Assembly (NCBI RefSeq): GCF_020283565.1
Contig: NC_060059.1
Coordinates: 13,585,501-13,649,500, forward strand
Direction: 5' to 3'
From: Trifolium pratense
Lineage: Eukaryota; Streptophyta; Magnoliopsida; Fabales; Fabaceae
DNA: 64,000 bases
In this document: positions 47,821 through 57,950 of the stretch, one piece after another
How positions within the stretch are numbered: position 1 is the stretch's first letter
Layout: each line of letters starts with the position of its first letter
Translations under genes and position numbers: made by a program
The notes under the pieces: generated by a model
What the model saw: the letters and a program-made list of their open reading frames with translations, nothing else
What the model was told of the DNA's origin: nothing
Database searches by the model: none

Positions 47821-47942
47821 TTGATTTTAATGAATAATAAAGATTTTAATTTAAATTTTTTTTTTTAAAAAAAAAAAGCGCTTATTTTTAAAGGGGAAAT
47901 TTGAAAATGAGTCATTGTGTATGTGGACTCAAAAATGAAAGA

Positions 47943-47966
47943 CCACGTGGCTAATATACATTATCC
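47943..47966 (+). promoter_or_regulatory. G-box and I-box-like motifs before TLP18.3
   Basis: CCACGTGG (47943-47950), a perfect palindromic G-box, is followed by TTATCC, an I-box core in inverse form. Both are common in light-responsive plastid gene promoters. Several short upstream ATGs (48028-48045) precede the main start, so this may instead be in the 5' leader. Confidence 0.4.
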
Positions 47967-48109
47967 ACTTCGAAACACATCCACAAATTGGAACCACTCA
48001 AAATCTAAACCAAAATCAAAAACTAACATGATGATGAGAATGATGTGTAACAACAACAACAACAGAGGAAGGAAATTCTCACACATTCCAAATCTTCTTC
48101 ATCTTCCTC

Positions 48110-48535
48110 ATGGGAACTCTTTCTCCAAACTCTCTTTCACCACTTCTTAACATCAAACCTTCACCTTCTCTTCAACCCAAATCAAATTCACTCGTTTGCT
48201 ACAAACCCATTGTTTCATCTCTCAAAAAGAATCAAACTTTATCTCTAAAATCACCATCTCTTCCTTCATCTACAGCATGGTTCACTCATGCTCAACAGGG
48301 TCTTGCAGCTTTAGCTATTACCTTAGCACTTAACTTTAGCCCAGTTATGCTTAGTGGTGATGCATTGGCATCTGAATTTGATGTGATTAATGAAGGGCCA
48401 CCTAAAGATTCTTATGTTGTTGATGATGCTGGTGTTCTTAGTAGAGTCACTAGGTCTGATTTGAAACGGTTGTTGACTGATTTGGAATCAAGGAAGAAAT
48501 TTCATATCAATTTTATTACACTTAGAAAACTCACG

Positions 48536-48567
<32 letters not shown>

Positions 48568-50268
48568 CATAATCATATGTCATTGAATTGAATTGAGTGT
48601 TAGTTATCTACATGCTGATGTTTAATGTTTATGTTGTTCACCAATAATAACATGCTAAGTAGTTATGTTTATAGACTGTATGGATAAACAGACAAATTAA
48701 GCACTTAGGGCTGTTTGGATTGACTTATTTTTTAGCTTATGCGAAACAGCTTATGCAAATAAATAAGCTTTTATGTATTATTATAAGCTTTTGAAGGTAG
48801 TCTATGAGAAAACAGCTTATAAAGATAAAATTTTTGTTATGAATTAACACAAAATTTATTTATTTGCATAAGTTATTTTCATAAGCTCAAAAATAAGCTA
48901 AATCCAAACGGCCCTTAATAGTATACAGGGTCCGTTTGGATTTGCTTATTTTTAGCTTATGCAAATAAATAAGCTTTTAAGTATTATTCATAAGCTTGTC
49001 AAGGTAGTTTATGAAAAAACAACTTATGAAGACACAATTTTTGTTAGTGAGAACTTATTTATTTGCATAAGCTATTTTTCATAAGCTTAAAAATAAGCCA
49101 ATCAAAACTGGCCCAAATATTATTCTATTATTGCTTATGAAAAAACTATTTCTATAACAAAAGGTAAAATAAAGTCAAACTATTTTGATATAAGCTATAA
49201 GTTGTTTTCATAATTCATCCTAGAGAACTTATATAAATAAGCTAAAAAATGGTTATAGATGTGTTATAAATTATTTCTATAAGCTCTATCAAATAGTCTC
49301 ACAAATACTCGTGTCAGTAGATAAGTTCAAATTAATAAGTCAATCCAAATATGCCTGAAATAGACAATCCATATGTTAAATTGCAATTGGATAAGAGTAA
49401 TAACAGCACACGAGTAACTGTACTTAAGCTTTGTGCATCAACCTGTAAAAAAACAAGTTGTGCGCTTCAACAAACTGTTAAAATGGTGCAAAAGAAAACA
49501 AAAATGTTGAATATTTTGATAATGTGGTTGGTTGTGGTTGCAGAGTAAAGCTGATGCTTTTGAGTTTGCGGACCAAATTTTGGAGCGTTGGTATCCTTCT
49601 GTCGAAGAGGGCAACGATAAGGGTGTTGTGGTTCTTGTAACAAGTCAGAAAGAAGGAGCAGTTACTGGTGGACCTGCTTTTGTTCAAGCTGTAGGAGAAA
49701 AGATCCTTGACGCTACCGTTTCAGAGAATCTTCCAGGTACTTCCTTATGGCTAGTGGATGTGGATTCTTTGCTGTTTTTCTCTGGCTTGTTGGGAAGAGA
49801 ATGACACTGTTTTTATCACATAAAAACTTTTCATGATTGTGGTTTTTACTCTTCAACATAGTTGTAGAAGTGATACCGATCTTAATCATGATTGTGATTC
49901 TCGTTGTTACTTCCTACCATTTGATAATCTATTACCTGATGATTTCAAAGTAGTTTTCTTCACCGACAAGTATCAAATATGACAAGCAAGTGTGAATTGG
50001 TGACTGGTTTTTGTATGCAGTATTGGCTACGGATGAGAAGTACAATGAAGCGATTTACAGCACAGCTAAACGACTAGTTGCTGCCATTGACGGACTTCCA
50101 GATCCGGGTGGTCCCTCAGTTAAAGACGACAAACGCGAGTCTAACTACAAAACAAAGCAAGAGACGGAAGACAAGCGTGGACAATTCTCTCTTGTAGTTG
50201 GAGGTTTGTTGGTTGTTGCATTTGTTGTTCCTATGTTACAATACTTTGCTTATGTAGCCAAAGAATAA
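48110..50268 (+). CDS. TLP18.3: Thylakoid TPM-domain protein TLP18.3 (UPF0603)
   Basis: Exons 48110-48535, 49544-49736 and 50021-50268 give 288 aa, in frame. Residues 1 to about 55 are a Ser/Pro/Lys-rich chloroplast transit peptide. A hydrophobic lumen signal follows (GLAALAITLALNFSPVMLSG, with a probable cut after ALA-S near residue 86). The TPM domain spans about 90-235: EFDVINEGPPKDSYVVDDAGVL, LESRKKFHINFITLRKL, ADQILERWYPS, and KGVVVLVTSQKEGAVTGG. The tail has one membrane segment (about 263-282, SLVVGGLLVVAFVVPMLQYF), placing the TPM domain in the lumen. In Arabidopsis (At1g54780) the protein takes part in photosystem II repair and dimer assembly, with reported phosphatase activity. The donor of intron 1 lies in a (TTAG)n run. 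Intron 1 holds three related MITEs. Confidence 0.95.
48531..48567 (+). repeat. (TTAG)n tetranucleotide run on the 5' splice site
   Basis: Exon 1 of TLP18.3 ends CTCACG and the intron starts with seven consecutive GTTA/TTAG units. GTTAGT, a usable donor hexamer, therefore recurs every 4 bp. Confidence 0.9.
48708..48914. mobile_element. Tourist-like MITE in TLP18.3 intron 1
   Basis: The inverted ends GGGCTGTTTGGATT and AATCCAAACGGCCC are flanked by the 3-bp duplication TTA (48705-48707 and 48915-48917), as for PIF/Harbinger-derived MITEs. The arms are AAGCTTATG-rich. Confidence 0.8.
48928..49114. mobile_element. Second MITE of the same family
   Basis: GGGTCCGTTTGGATTTGC and the inverted AAGCCAATCAAAACTGGCCC delimit a relative of the preceding element, 13 bp downstream of it. 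A third, eroded relative (about 49135-49363, ending AAGTCAATCCAAATATGCC) follows in the same intron. Confidence 0.65.
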
Positions 50269-51295
50269 GAGAATGAATGATGGTTATGAAACTAGATATG
50301 TCTTCCAAATTATCACTCTTTGAATTCAGATGTATAATGCACAGTTGTATCTGAGCTCATGTTAAAATTGAGTTTAAGAAAAATGACAAATAAGAACAAA
50401 GTTTTTTTGGCTTGTAAATGTAATTCCAAATATATTTGTTGAACTATTTTTACATGCCAATTTTTATGCACTAAGATGCAGACATTTATCAATTGTCCAA
50501 ACATAAAAGCATTTGCAAAAGAAACAAGTTTATGTTATTACACAAACTGTGTCATACAACTCTAATCAAGTATAAGAACTAATTTTCAACTTAAGTATTC
50601 AAGATATATTTTGATAGGTGTTAGGGTAAGAAAGAAAATTCGAGATGCCTAAATAGAGACCATGGTGTTATTTCATAATTAAGAAGAAGAAGAAGAAACT
50701 ATATGTAATATTTTTCATGCTTTATCTCATTTCGCTTGCATCATATATACGGGGTGTAATTGGACTGGTTTGGATCAATTTTTGGTGAATTCAATGTCCG
50801 AACCAATGAACTCTCGATTGGTTCGCTTTGGTTCGGTTTTTGATATAATTTGAAAATAAAATGATATAATTTAATGTAATCATGTGTGTCAGTGTCAGAT
50901 ATCGACATGGTATCTGACCTCATAACACATTTAATCCGAAAAATGTTTATGCTTCATAGATAGTGAGTTTGTTGAGCCATTCGCCATGCCTGCATTATCA
51001 AAAATAGTCAATCAGAGACAAAGCAGCAATGGAGACAAAGCAACAACATGTGTCTTGTATGTTTGGTTAAAAAAAAATAGTAAAACGATTTACATTGACA
51101 TTTGCACTGCCCAATGTCATATTGCACCGTCCAATATTAGTATGTGAGCTGGATGCACACTTACCACACAAATTATTGATACTGATATATCTTCTTTAAA
51201 AGTGATACTGATTTTGATAAAAAAAAAAAAAAAAGTGGCACTATATATCTTAGCTTCTCTAAAAGTGATACTGATATCTCTTCTTTTATTTGGTT
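50269..51295. other. Intergenic DNA after TLP18.3
   Basis: This is the 3' UTR side of TLP18.3, then AT-rich DNA. Around 51182-51275 a block of about 30 bp (CTTCTTTAAAAGTGATACTG / CTTCTCTAAAAGTGATACTG) is duplicated around an A15 tract, a larger version of the A-tract insertions. No gene was seen. Confidence 0.45.
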
Positions 51296-51450
51296 GCAAA
51301 CATGAATTGGACTTCAACCTTTCTGTGTGATGTCTGCTTGATCAGATCCTTATGGTAGTTTTAAGAGCTTTTCCATCCTCATTTGTTCAAAAGTAACCAT
51401 GGATTTTCATTGGCTAGTGCTAAAACTTTGACACTACAATCTACTACAAT
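51296..51450 (+). pseudogene. Stray copy of exon 3 of the Tim44-like gene
   Basis: The sequence follows, with about 15-20% differences, the end of intron 2, exon 3 and the start of intron 3 of the gene at 57951-62872 (source about 58236-58390). Shared text includes AACATGAATTGGACTT, TAGTTTTAAGAGCTT, CATGGATTTTCAT and TTTGACACT. The copy has small indels that shift the frame, and the splice acceptor AG is changed (GATCAG), so it is not expected to code. Flanking exons are absent. Confidence 0.7.
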
Positions 51451-51647
51451 GTTAAATAATGTTTATAAACAAGTGCTTCTATTAATCAAATTTTTCTTAA
51501 ATCACATTTGTTTATAAGAGCTTGAATGTCATTCAAGGTTACAATCAACTATTGGTTGCAAATTGCAATACAGCATATAAAGAATAAAATTTCTGTAACA
51601 ATAAGTAGACTGGATTAGAACTTGAGCAAGAGAATGAATGACATCTT

Positions 51648-53174
51648 TTATAACAAATGAGTTTTGGAGTAGTTTCCGGTAAGAATTTGTGATGCAACAT
51701 ATTGATTTGCAGCCTCGGTGTAATGAGTCCCGTCCCAACTTACATACACACTACTATCATTACAACCTTTTGCTGTAATTGTGGTTCCATTGCTCAAGGT
51801 CTTTGTTAGTCCACAAGAAACGCGACTGTCACAGTTCAATGGCGGACCTCCGTATCCACAACAAGCCATAATAGGTTGTTTAAACCCTGCAAACATATAA
51901 TCATACAATTTTAACTACTATCGTGAATTTTGGTGAGGCAATAATGAAATTTTGCTAGTTATACGTACCATGTTGTGAGTGGTTTGCAATGAGGTCTAAT
52001 TTTATGGAAAAAATATCAACATATGTAACATTTACATCATGATATTGTCCCTGCAATTTACTGCAGAGAGCTTGCAGATGTAGATTAAAGGCTTTAGCAG
52101 CTTGGTTGTGCGCACGAAGACATCCTACTTTATCGAGCTTTGATGTATCCGCGCCAAATGTGGCAACATACTGAGCCAAGCATCCGACTGGACCCGTGTT
52201 ATGTATCCAAAAATTCCTAGCCCCACTGTCATACAGTCTCTATCGCACAAATAAGAGTGTGGATGTTAATTTCGGCAAAATCATTTTTATATTCTGGAAG
52301 TTTAAGTATATTTTGAATAAAAAATGTAACAAATTCATTGTTCACCATTCACCAACCTTTATTCCACTTTCAAATTCCAATAGAATTGTTGGAATTAAAG
52401 AAAGTATTTGGTCCAAGTTTTTTGAATAAAATGCGCCACCAATATCGTTTTGGCCTATGTCAAACATGTATAGCCCCTTCTGGAAGTAATCTTCAGCCGG
52501 GACATATTCATCAAATTTCTTGCCTGAAACATTATTGTGAAAACTTTCTTTAACATCAATGAATTAGATAACCAGCACATTTGGTTTCGACACTAAAGTA
52601 ATGTACCTGCAAGCAATTCAACAGTCCGAGCTTTGAATTGCAGAAACTGAGATACCTGAACACCAAAGCCGAATGGACTGATCGAGCCTGCATTTGCGGG
52701 AAGGATAGTTGAACCTGCTGCTGCAAAGTTACATCCGTGATGGAAATTCGGTGAACCCACTAAATTCAAATAGGCATTTAAGAATGGCAAGCCCATTGCA
52801 TCCACTGCAACAATAAATCAAAATGTCATTAGTCTCGATTCTCAAACAATATGAGACTTTTTTTATATCCAGAACATATATATATATATATATAGTTACA
52901 ATACTATAAGAAACTTTCATGATAGGATTAGAAATTTACTTAAGAAATCAACTATGAGACGGCCATCGCAGAATCTCCCAGATGAAGTTTTGAAGTAATT
53001 TTGTCCGTAAGGTGGGGGAAGTTGAAAGCCCTTGGCCGCAGCTAGTTCGCCTGTGTCTGAGTTTGAATCACCAAAGTTGAAAACTGCTGGGTAATTGAAG
53101 TGTACAGAATTTGCCACAACTAAAGATATGCAAAATAACACAACTTGGAAAGCAACATCATACTTAGAAGCCAT
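51648..53174 (-). CDS. GDSL esterase/lipase (SGNH hydrolase), secreted
   Basis: Five exons give 369 aa: 53174-52940, 52804-52607, 52523-52357, 52239-51969, 51886-51648. All junctions are in frame. The start is the ATG at 53174, since nothing in frame before it is an ATG. Residues 1 to about 24 are a hydrophobic secretion signal. Block I is VFNFGDSNSD with nucleophile Ser37. Gly in SPNFHHGCNFAAAGS matches block II. DIGQND (166-171) is block III with the oxyanion Asn170. SWDGTHYTEAAN with Asp342 and His345 completes the triad. Several NxS/T sites are present. It hydrolyses esters, probably in the cell wall or apoplast. The natural substrate is not deducible. The closest recalled relative is At1g54790, whose Arabidopsis neighbour is TLP18.3 (At1g54780), the same pairing as here. 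TATATA at about 53222-53232 is a plausible TATA box. Confidence 0.95.
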
Positions 53175-54107
53175 GCCACACAACCAATATATACGTATCA
53201 GATAATAATTATTAGATACATATATAAAAGGATACTAGCTAGTTAGAGTGGTGCTTTTATGCAAGCTATTGCACACCAAGTTGGTTGCTTCAAGTTCATG
53301 CTTTTTTTTTTTTTGTATCACGAAAATGATATATATCTTAATAATATTTTATTTTAGATATGAGTATAAAATCATTTAAAAAGATATTTAGAGGATGGCA
53401 TGTTATTCTCAACTAGCTTTGAAGTATCAAAATCAAAGAAGAAACAAAGAAAGGTTGGTTATGTCGTTTAAGAAAAAAACATGATTTATCATCTTGCATT
53501 TGGATGCACAATTTATGTGCATTTTGTCTTGACTTGCTTGCATATGCTTCACCTCCATTGTCTATCTCCCCCGTGAACCTTTTGAATCGACAATTAAATT
53601 TATATTAATATTGCTAAGACTCTTCCTCGTTTATCTTCTGTTTTATTATATTAATTTTGTATAATACATGAGCCAAAATACATAGATAATATATATGTCA
53701 CATGGAAAGATAAGCTACAACACGATCCTTTTATTTATTTGGACTTCTCGTGAGTTTGTTGAGTTGCACCACATGCCAAGACAGTACCAAAAATTAATAT
53801 ATAGTATATAGTATATAACTATTAGCGATCATGAACTCGAATTTGACATGACAGTAGAAGTAAATCTAAGGTATCTGTTCCTCCTAGTAGATAGCTGATT
53901 GTATTATCTTTGTTCCAAAAGTTATGCGGGACTTTAATATGTACATGAATAGTTGCCTCCAAATTGAAGTTAAGAGAGGTCATGAGTTCGATTTTCACGA
54001 TATATGCGGTCAATATTCCGAACTCAAGTCTGCAGTACCGTATTTTTGGAGGGAGACTTTAATATTTATCTGAATAGATGAGTAATTCCGGTATTTGACA
54101 ACGATTA
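53175..54107. other. Promoter side of the GDSL gene and intergenic DNA
   Basis: AT-rich, with a T12 run at 53302-53313. No further gene or delimited repeat was seen. Confidence 0.5.
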
Positions 54108-54425
54108 GCCAAAATTAGAGGTGGGAATAGGCTAGGCCGAGCTAGGCTTTGCCAAGCTTGAGCATGGCCCGTCAAAAAATCGAAGGTCTGAGCCTGGCTT
54201 GTCGCCTATCATAGGCTTATCTTTTAGGCCTGAGCCTGGCATTTTGAAAGCATAGTGTGTCATGTTAGTCTGTTTAAAAGCCTATTTCACATGAACATAT
54301 TTAAATAAATAATTATATTTATTTTTAAATATATACTTATGAACTAATAAACCAATGTCCTTTTGATATTTAACGTGATATTTCCGAGACTTTGACTATA
54401 TATGTCATCATATTTCAATTCTAGT

Positions 54426-54536
<111 letters not shown>

Positions 54537-54736
54537 ATTTCAAATGCGTGAATGTTTAAATTAATTTTTTTTGTTAGTCTTGACTGTCAATTTGGATTAC
54601 AGTTCATCTTTATTCGGAGCAAACTGTTTTATCTGCTTATTTTGAGCATCGGCTCACTTATCCAGAGGAGTTAGAAGACTCCTCAGTGTCGTATTTGAGG
54701 GAGGGCGAAGAGGGCGACGGCCCTAGGCCCCTAGAA

Positions 54737-55001
54737 ATTAGAATTCGAGGAAGATGTTGAACACGAGAAAGTGGATGCAGAAATCGATGAAGTAGTTGCT
54801 GAGCACGAGAGAGTGCCCGATGACCTTGTCCTTGCTGAGCATGAGACAGTGGATGCAGAATTCCATGAAAAAGTTGCAGAGAAGGAGAGAGTGCCTGAGG
54901 TCCTTGCCCTTGCTGAGCATGATATAGTGGCCGAGGAGGAGGAGGAGGACCTTGCAAGAAACATAAGGTCACTTCACTTAGTTTATATCGTCTATGTCTA
55001 A
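54737..55001 (+). pseudogene. Acidic 26-residue-repeat coding fragment, unit 1
   Basis: The frame containing the ATG at 54771 stays open to 55001 and encodes 26-residue repeats: EHEKVDAEIDEVVAEHERVP then DDLVLA, followed by EHETVDAEFHEKVAEKERVP then EVLALA, then EHDIVAEEEEEDLA. Another repeat copy lies in the exon-like block at 55438-55535, and a C-terminal-like acidic block (DDYDGPDPEEHDYPSESED) ends at a stop near 55808. Between them GT/AG borders look like introns, but a stop interrupts the exon-like block near 55078. I do not recognise the family. It is probably a captured host or element gene, now decayed. Confidence 0.5.
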
Positions 55002-56142
55002 GAGTTTCATACTAATTTATTTTTATTTTTTTGTTTGTCAGTCTCTGTGATTGGTAAAACTTTTGTTTCACAATCATGACGTTTTCCTTATGAGGAGGAG
55101 GTAGGAGCTACTAGTGCCCCGAAGGAAAAGAAAAGGTAATCCTCAGCCACTTTGTAATTATACAGTTTCAAAAGAAATATCCTACGCATAGTATAGTTAC
55201 TTGTACAATAATGTATTCTGATTAAACAATTCTTTTATGTATTAATATCCTTGTACAATAATGTATTCCTTATACAAATAAACAATTGTTTTATGTATTA
55301 TTATAAATGTGTCAAGATAGTTTATGAAAAAATAGCTTATAAAAATACAATTTATGTTACTTTGAACTAATAAATTAACATAATAAAAACTTATTTATTT
55401 GCTCATAGGCCACCAAAATCATAGAAACGGGTAGAAGAATCCGAGGAAAATGTTGAACACGAGAAAGTGGATGCAAAAATCGATGAAGTAGTTGCTGAGC
55501 ACGGGAGAGTGGCCGATGACCTTTCCCTTGCTGAGAAAGGTGTGTATATATATTGTCCATGTTCTAGATGTAGATCGTTAACTTTATATTAATTTGTTTG
55601 ATTTGAAATTCAATTTGTGACTATGCATCGGTTTGTTTATAGAACGTAGATCGGTGCCTTTGAATATTATTTCATTCTCTTTTTAGTCTTCACCGTTGAT
55701 TTTGACTTCTTACTTTCTTTTCATTTCTTTTCGGATGATTATGATGGTCCTGATCCTGAAGAACATGACTATCCCTCTGAGAGTGAGGATGCTGACTTGA
55801 TAATTTAGATCTGGATCTTGACGATGACTATTGTGATTGGCTTGAGTTTTAAGATCATGTTTTGGAGCAAATTTCAGTTGAATTTTTACATGAAGTTCCA
55901 GAGGAACCCCATATATAAATATATGTTGATTTCAAATGTGTGAATGTTTAAATTAATTTTTTTTTGTTAGTCTTGACTGTCAATTTGGATTACAATTCAT
56001 CTTTATTCGGAGCAAACTGTTTTATCTGCTTATTTTGAGCATCGGCTCACTTATCCAGAGGAGTTAGAAGACTCCTCAGTGTCGTATTTGAGGGAGGGCA
56101 AAGAGGGCGACGGCCCTAGGCCCCTATAAATTAGAATTCGAG

Positions 56143-56920
56143 GAAGATGTTGATCACGAGAAAGTGGATGCAGAAATCGATGAAGTAGTTGCTGAGCACG
56201 AGAGAGTGTCCGGTTACCTTTTCCTTGCTGAGCATGAGACGGTGGATGCAGAATTCCATGAAAATGTTGCAGAGAAGGAGAGAGTGCCCGAGGTCGATCG
56301 TCCTTGCCCTTGCTGAGCATGATATAGTGGCCGAGGAGGAGGAGGACCTTGCAGAGAAACATAAGGTCACTTCACTTAGTTTATATCGTCTATGTCTAAG
56401 AGTTTCATACTAATTTATTTTTGTTTTTTTGTTTGTCAGTCTCTGTGATTGGTGAAACTATTGTTTCACAATCACGACGTTTTCCTTATGAGGAGGAGGT
56501 AGAAGCTACTAGTGTCCCGAAGGAAAAGAAAAGGTAATCCTCAGCCACTCTGTAATTATACAGTTACAAAAGAAATATCCTACGCATAGTATAGTTACTT
56601 TTACAATAATGTATTTTGATTAAACAATTCTTTTATGTATTAATATCCTTGTACAATAATGTATTCTTATACAAATAAACAATTGTTTTATGTATTATTA
56701 TAAATGTGTCAAGATAGTTTATGAAAAAATAGCTTATAAAAATACAATTTATGTTACTTGGAACTAATAAATTAACATAATAAAAACTTATTTATTTGCC
56801 CATAGGCCACCAAAATCATAGAAACGGGTAGAAGAATCTGAGGAAAATGTTGAACACGAGAAAGTGGATGCAAAAATCGATGAAGTAGTTGATGAGCACG
56901 GGAGAGTGACCGATGACATT
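56143..56920 (+). pseudogene. Acidic-repeat coding fragment, unit 2
   Basis: This is the duplicate of the unit 1 blocks. The first repeat block has a 7-bp insertion (GATCGTC-like, near 56293) that shifts the frame. In contrast, the middle exon-like block (about 56438-56534) is open here but stopped in unit 1 (CGA versus TGA). A deletion of about 40 bp near 56935 shortens the third block. Neither unit alone is intact. Confidence 0.5.
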
Positions 56921-57221
56921 GCCCTTGGTATATCGTTAACTTTATATTAATTTGTTTGATTTGAAATTCAATTTGTGACTTTGCATCGGTTTGTTTATAG
57001 AACGTAGATCGGTGCCTTTGAATATTATTTCATTCTCTTTTTAGTCTTCACCGTTGATTTTGACTTCGTACTTTCTTTTCATTTCTTTTCGGATGATTAT
57101 GATGGTCCTGATCCTGAAGAACATGACTATCCCTCTGAGAGTGAGGAGGCTGACTTGATAATTTAGATCTGGATCTTGACGATGACTATTGGGATTGGCT
57201 TGAGTTTTAAGATCAAGTTTT

Positions 57222-57223
<2 letters not shown>

Positions 57224-57305
<82 letters not shown>
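57224..57305. repeat. (TA)n(TG)n microsatellite inside the hAT element
   Basis: TA units followed by TG units lie at the right border of internal unit 2. Confidence 0.95.
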
Positions 57306-57306
<1 letters not shown>

Positions 57307-57931
57307 AAAAACTAATAAATTTATAATTTAATTAAAGTACAAATTCTAATATATAAATAATAATAGTAATAAAAATATTATTCATATTAATTTAAATAGG
57401 CCGGCCTAGTATTCTAAACGGCTTTTTTAATGGTCTGCAGCCTGACCTATTTAACTAAATAGGCTTATAAAAAAACCTTAGCCTACTCTATTTAAAGAAA
57501 TAGGCTAGCCTGACCTGAGCCTATGTAGGCTAGACCTTAAGGCCATGTAGGTCGGCCCGGCCTATTCCTACCTCTGGCCAAAATACATCATGCACTTATT
57601 TAAGTTAGATGGTTGTTTGTAATAAATTAGTCTTTAAATTGAGCACTCCCTACAAAGTCAAAAACTACGGTGAAGAAATTGGGGTACAAATAGCAACTCC
57701 TAGTAGAATTGTTCAATGAAAACGAGAACAGGCCCAATTCAAAGATAAATGGGCCTAAAGTTTTCCAGGCCCACAAAATTACACATTCATTCATTCATTT
57801 CCATCTTCTAATAAAGCTTAAACCCTTGAAAAACCAGAACAAAACCTGTAATCGTTGTTTCTGTATATCGATTTCAATCGAATCAATAAAAAAACGTTCA
57901 TCACTGATCGCTAACTGTAACTGTAACGTTC

Positions 57932-57946
57932 ATGAAACGAATTTGA
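57932..57946 (+). promoter_or_regulatory. Upstream ORF of the Tim44-like gene
   Basis: ATGAAACGAATTTGA, a four-codon open frame, ends 4 bp before the main ATG at 57951. Such a short uORF could lower or modulate initiation, if the transcript starts upstream. Confidence 0.4.
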
Positions 57947-57950
57947 AGCA

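Noticed and set aside
47917..48150. Protein-coding frame overlapping the TLP18.3 start
   Set aside because: It is Asn/Lys/Met-rich, starts with GTG, and lies in the 5' leader out of frame with TLP18.3. At most it contributes short uORFs.
53175..53183. Start of the GDSL protein at 53183
   Set aside because: That codon is TTG. The ATG at 53174 gives a normal signal peptide.
54658..56370. Minus-strand frames of about 60-104 codons over the hAT cargo
   Set aside because: They are antisense shadows of the acidic-repeat blocks. The plus-strand reading has the repeat pattern, codon logic and splice-like borders.
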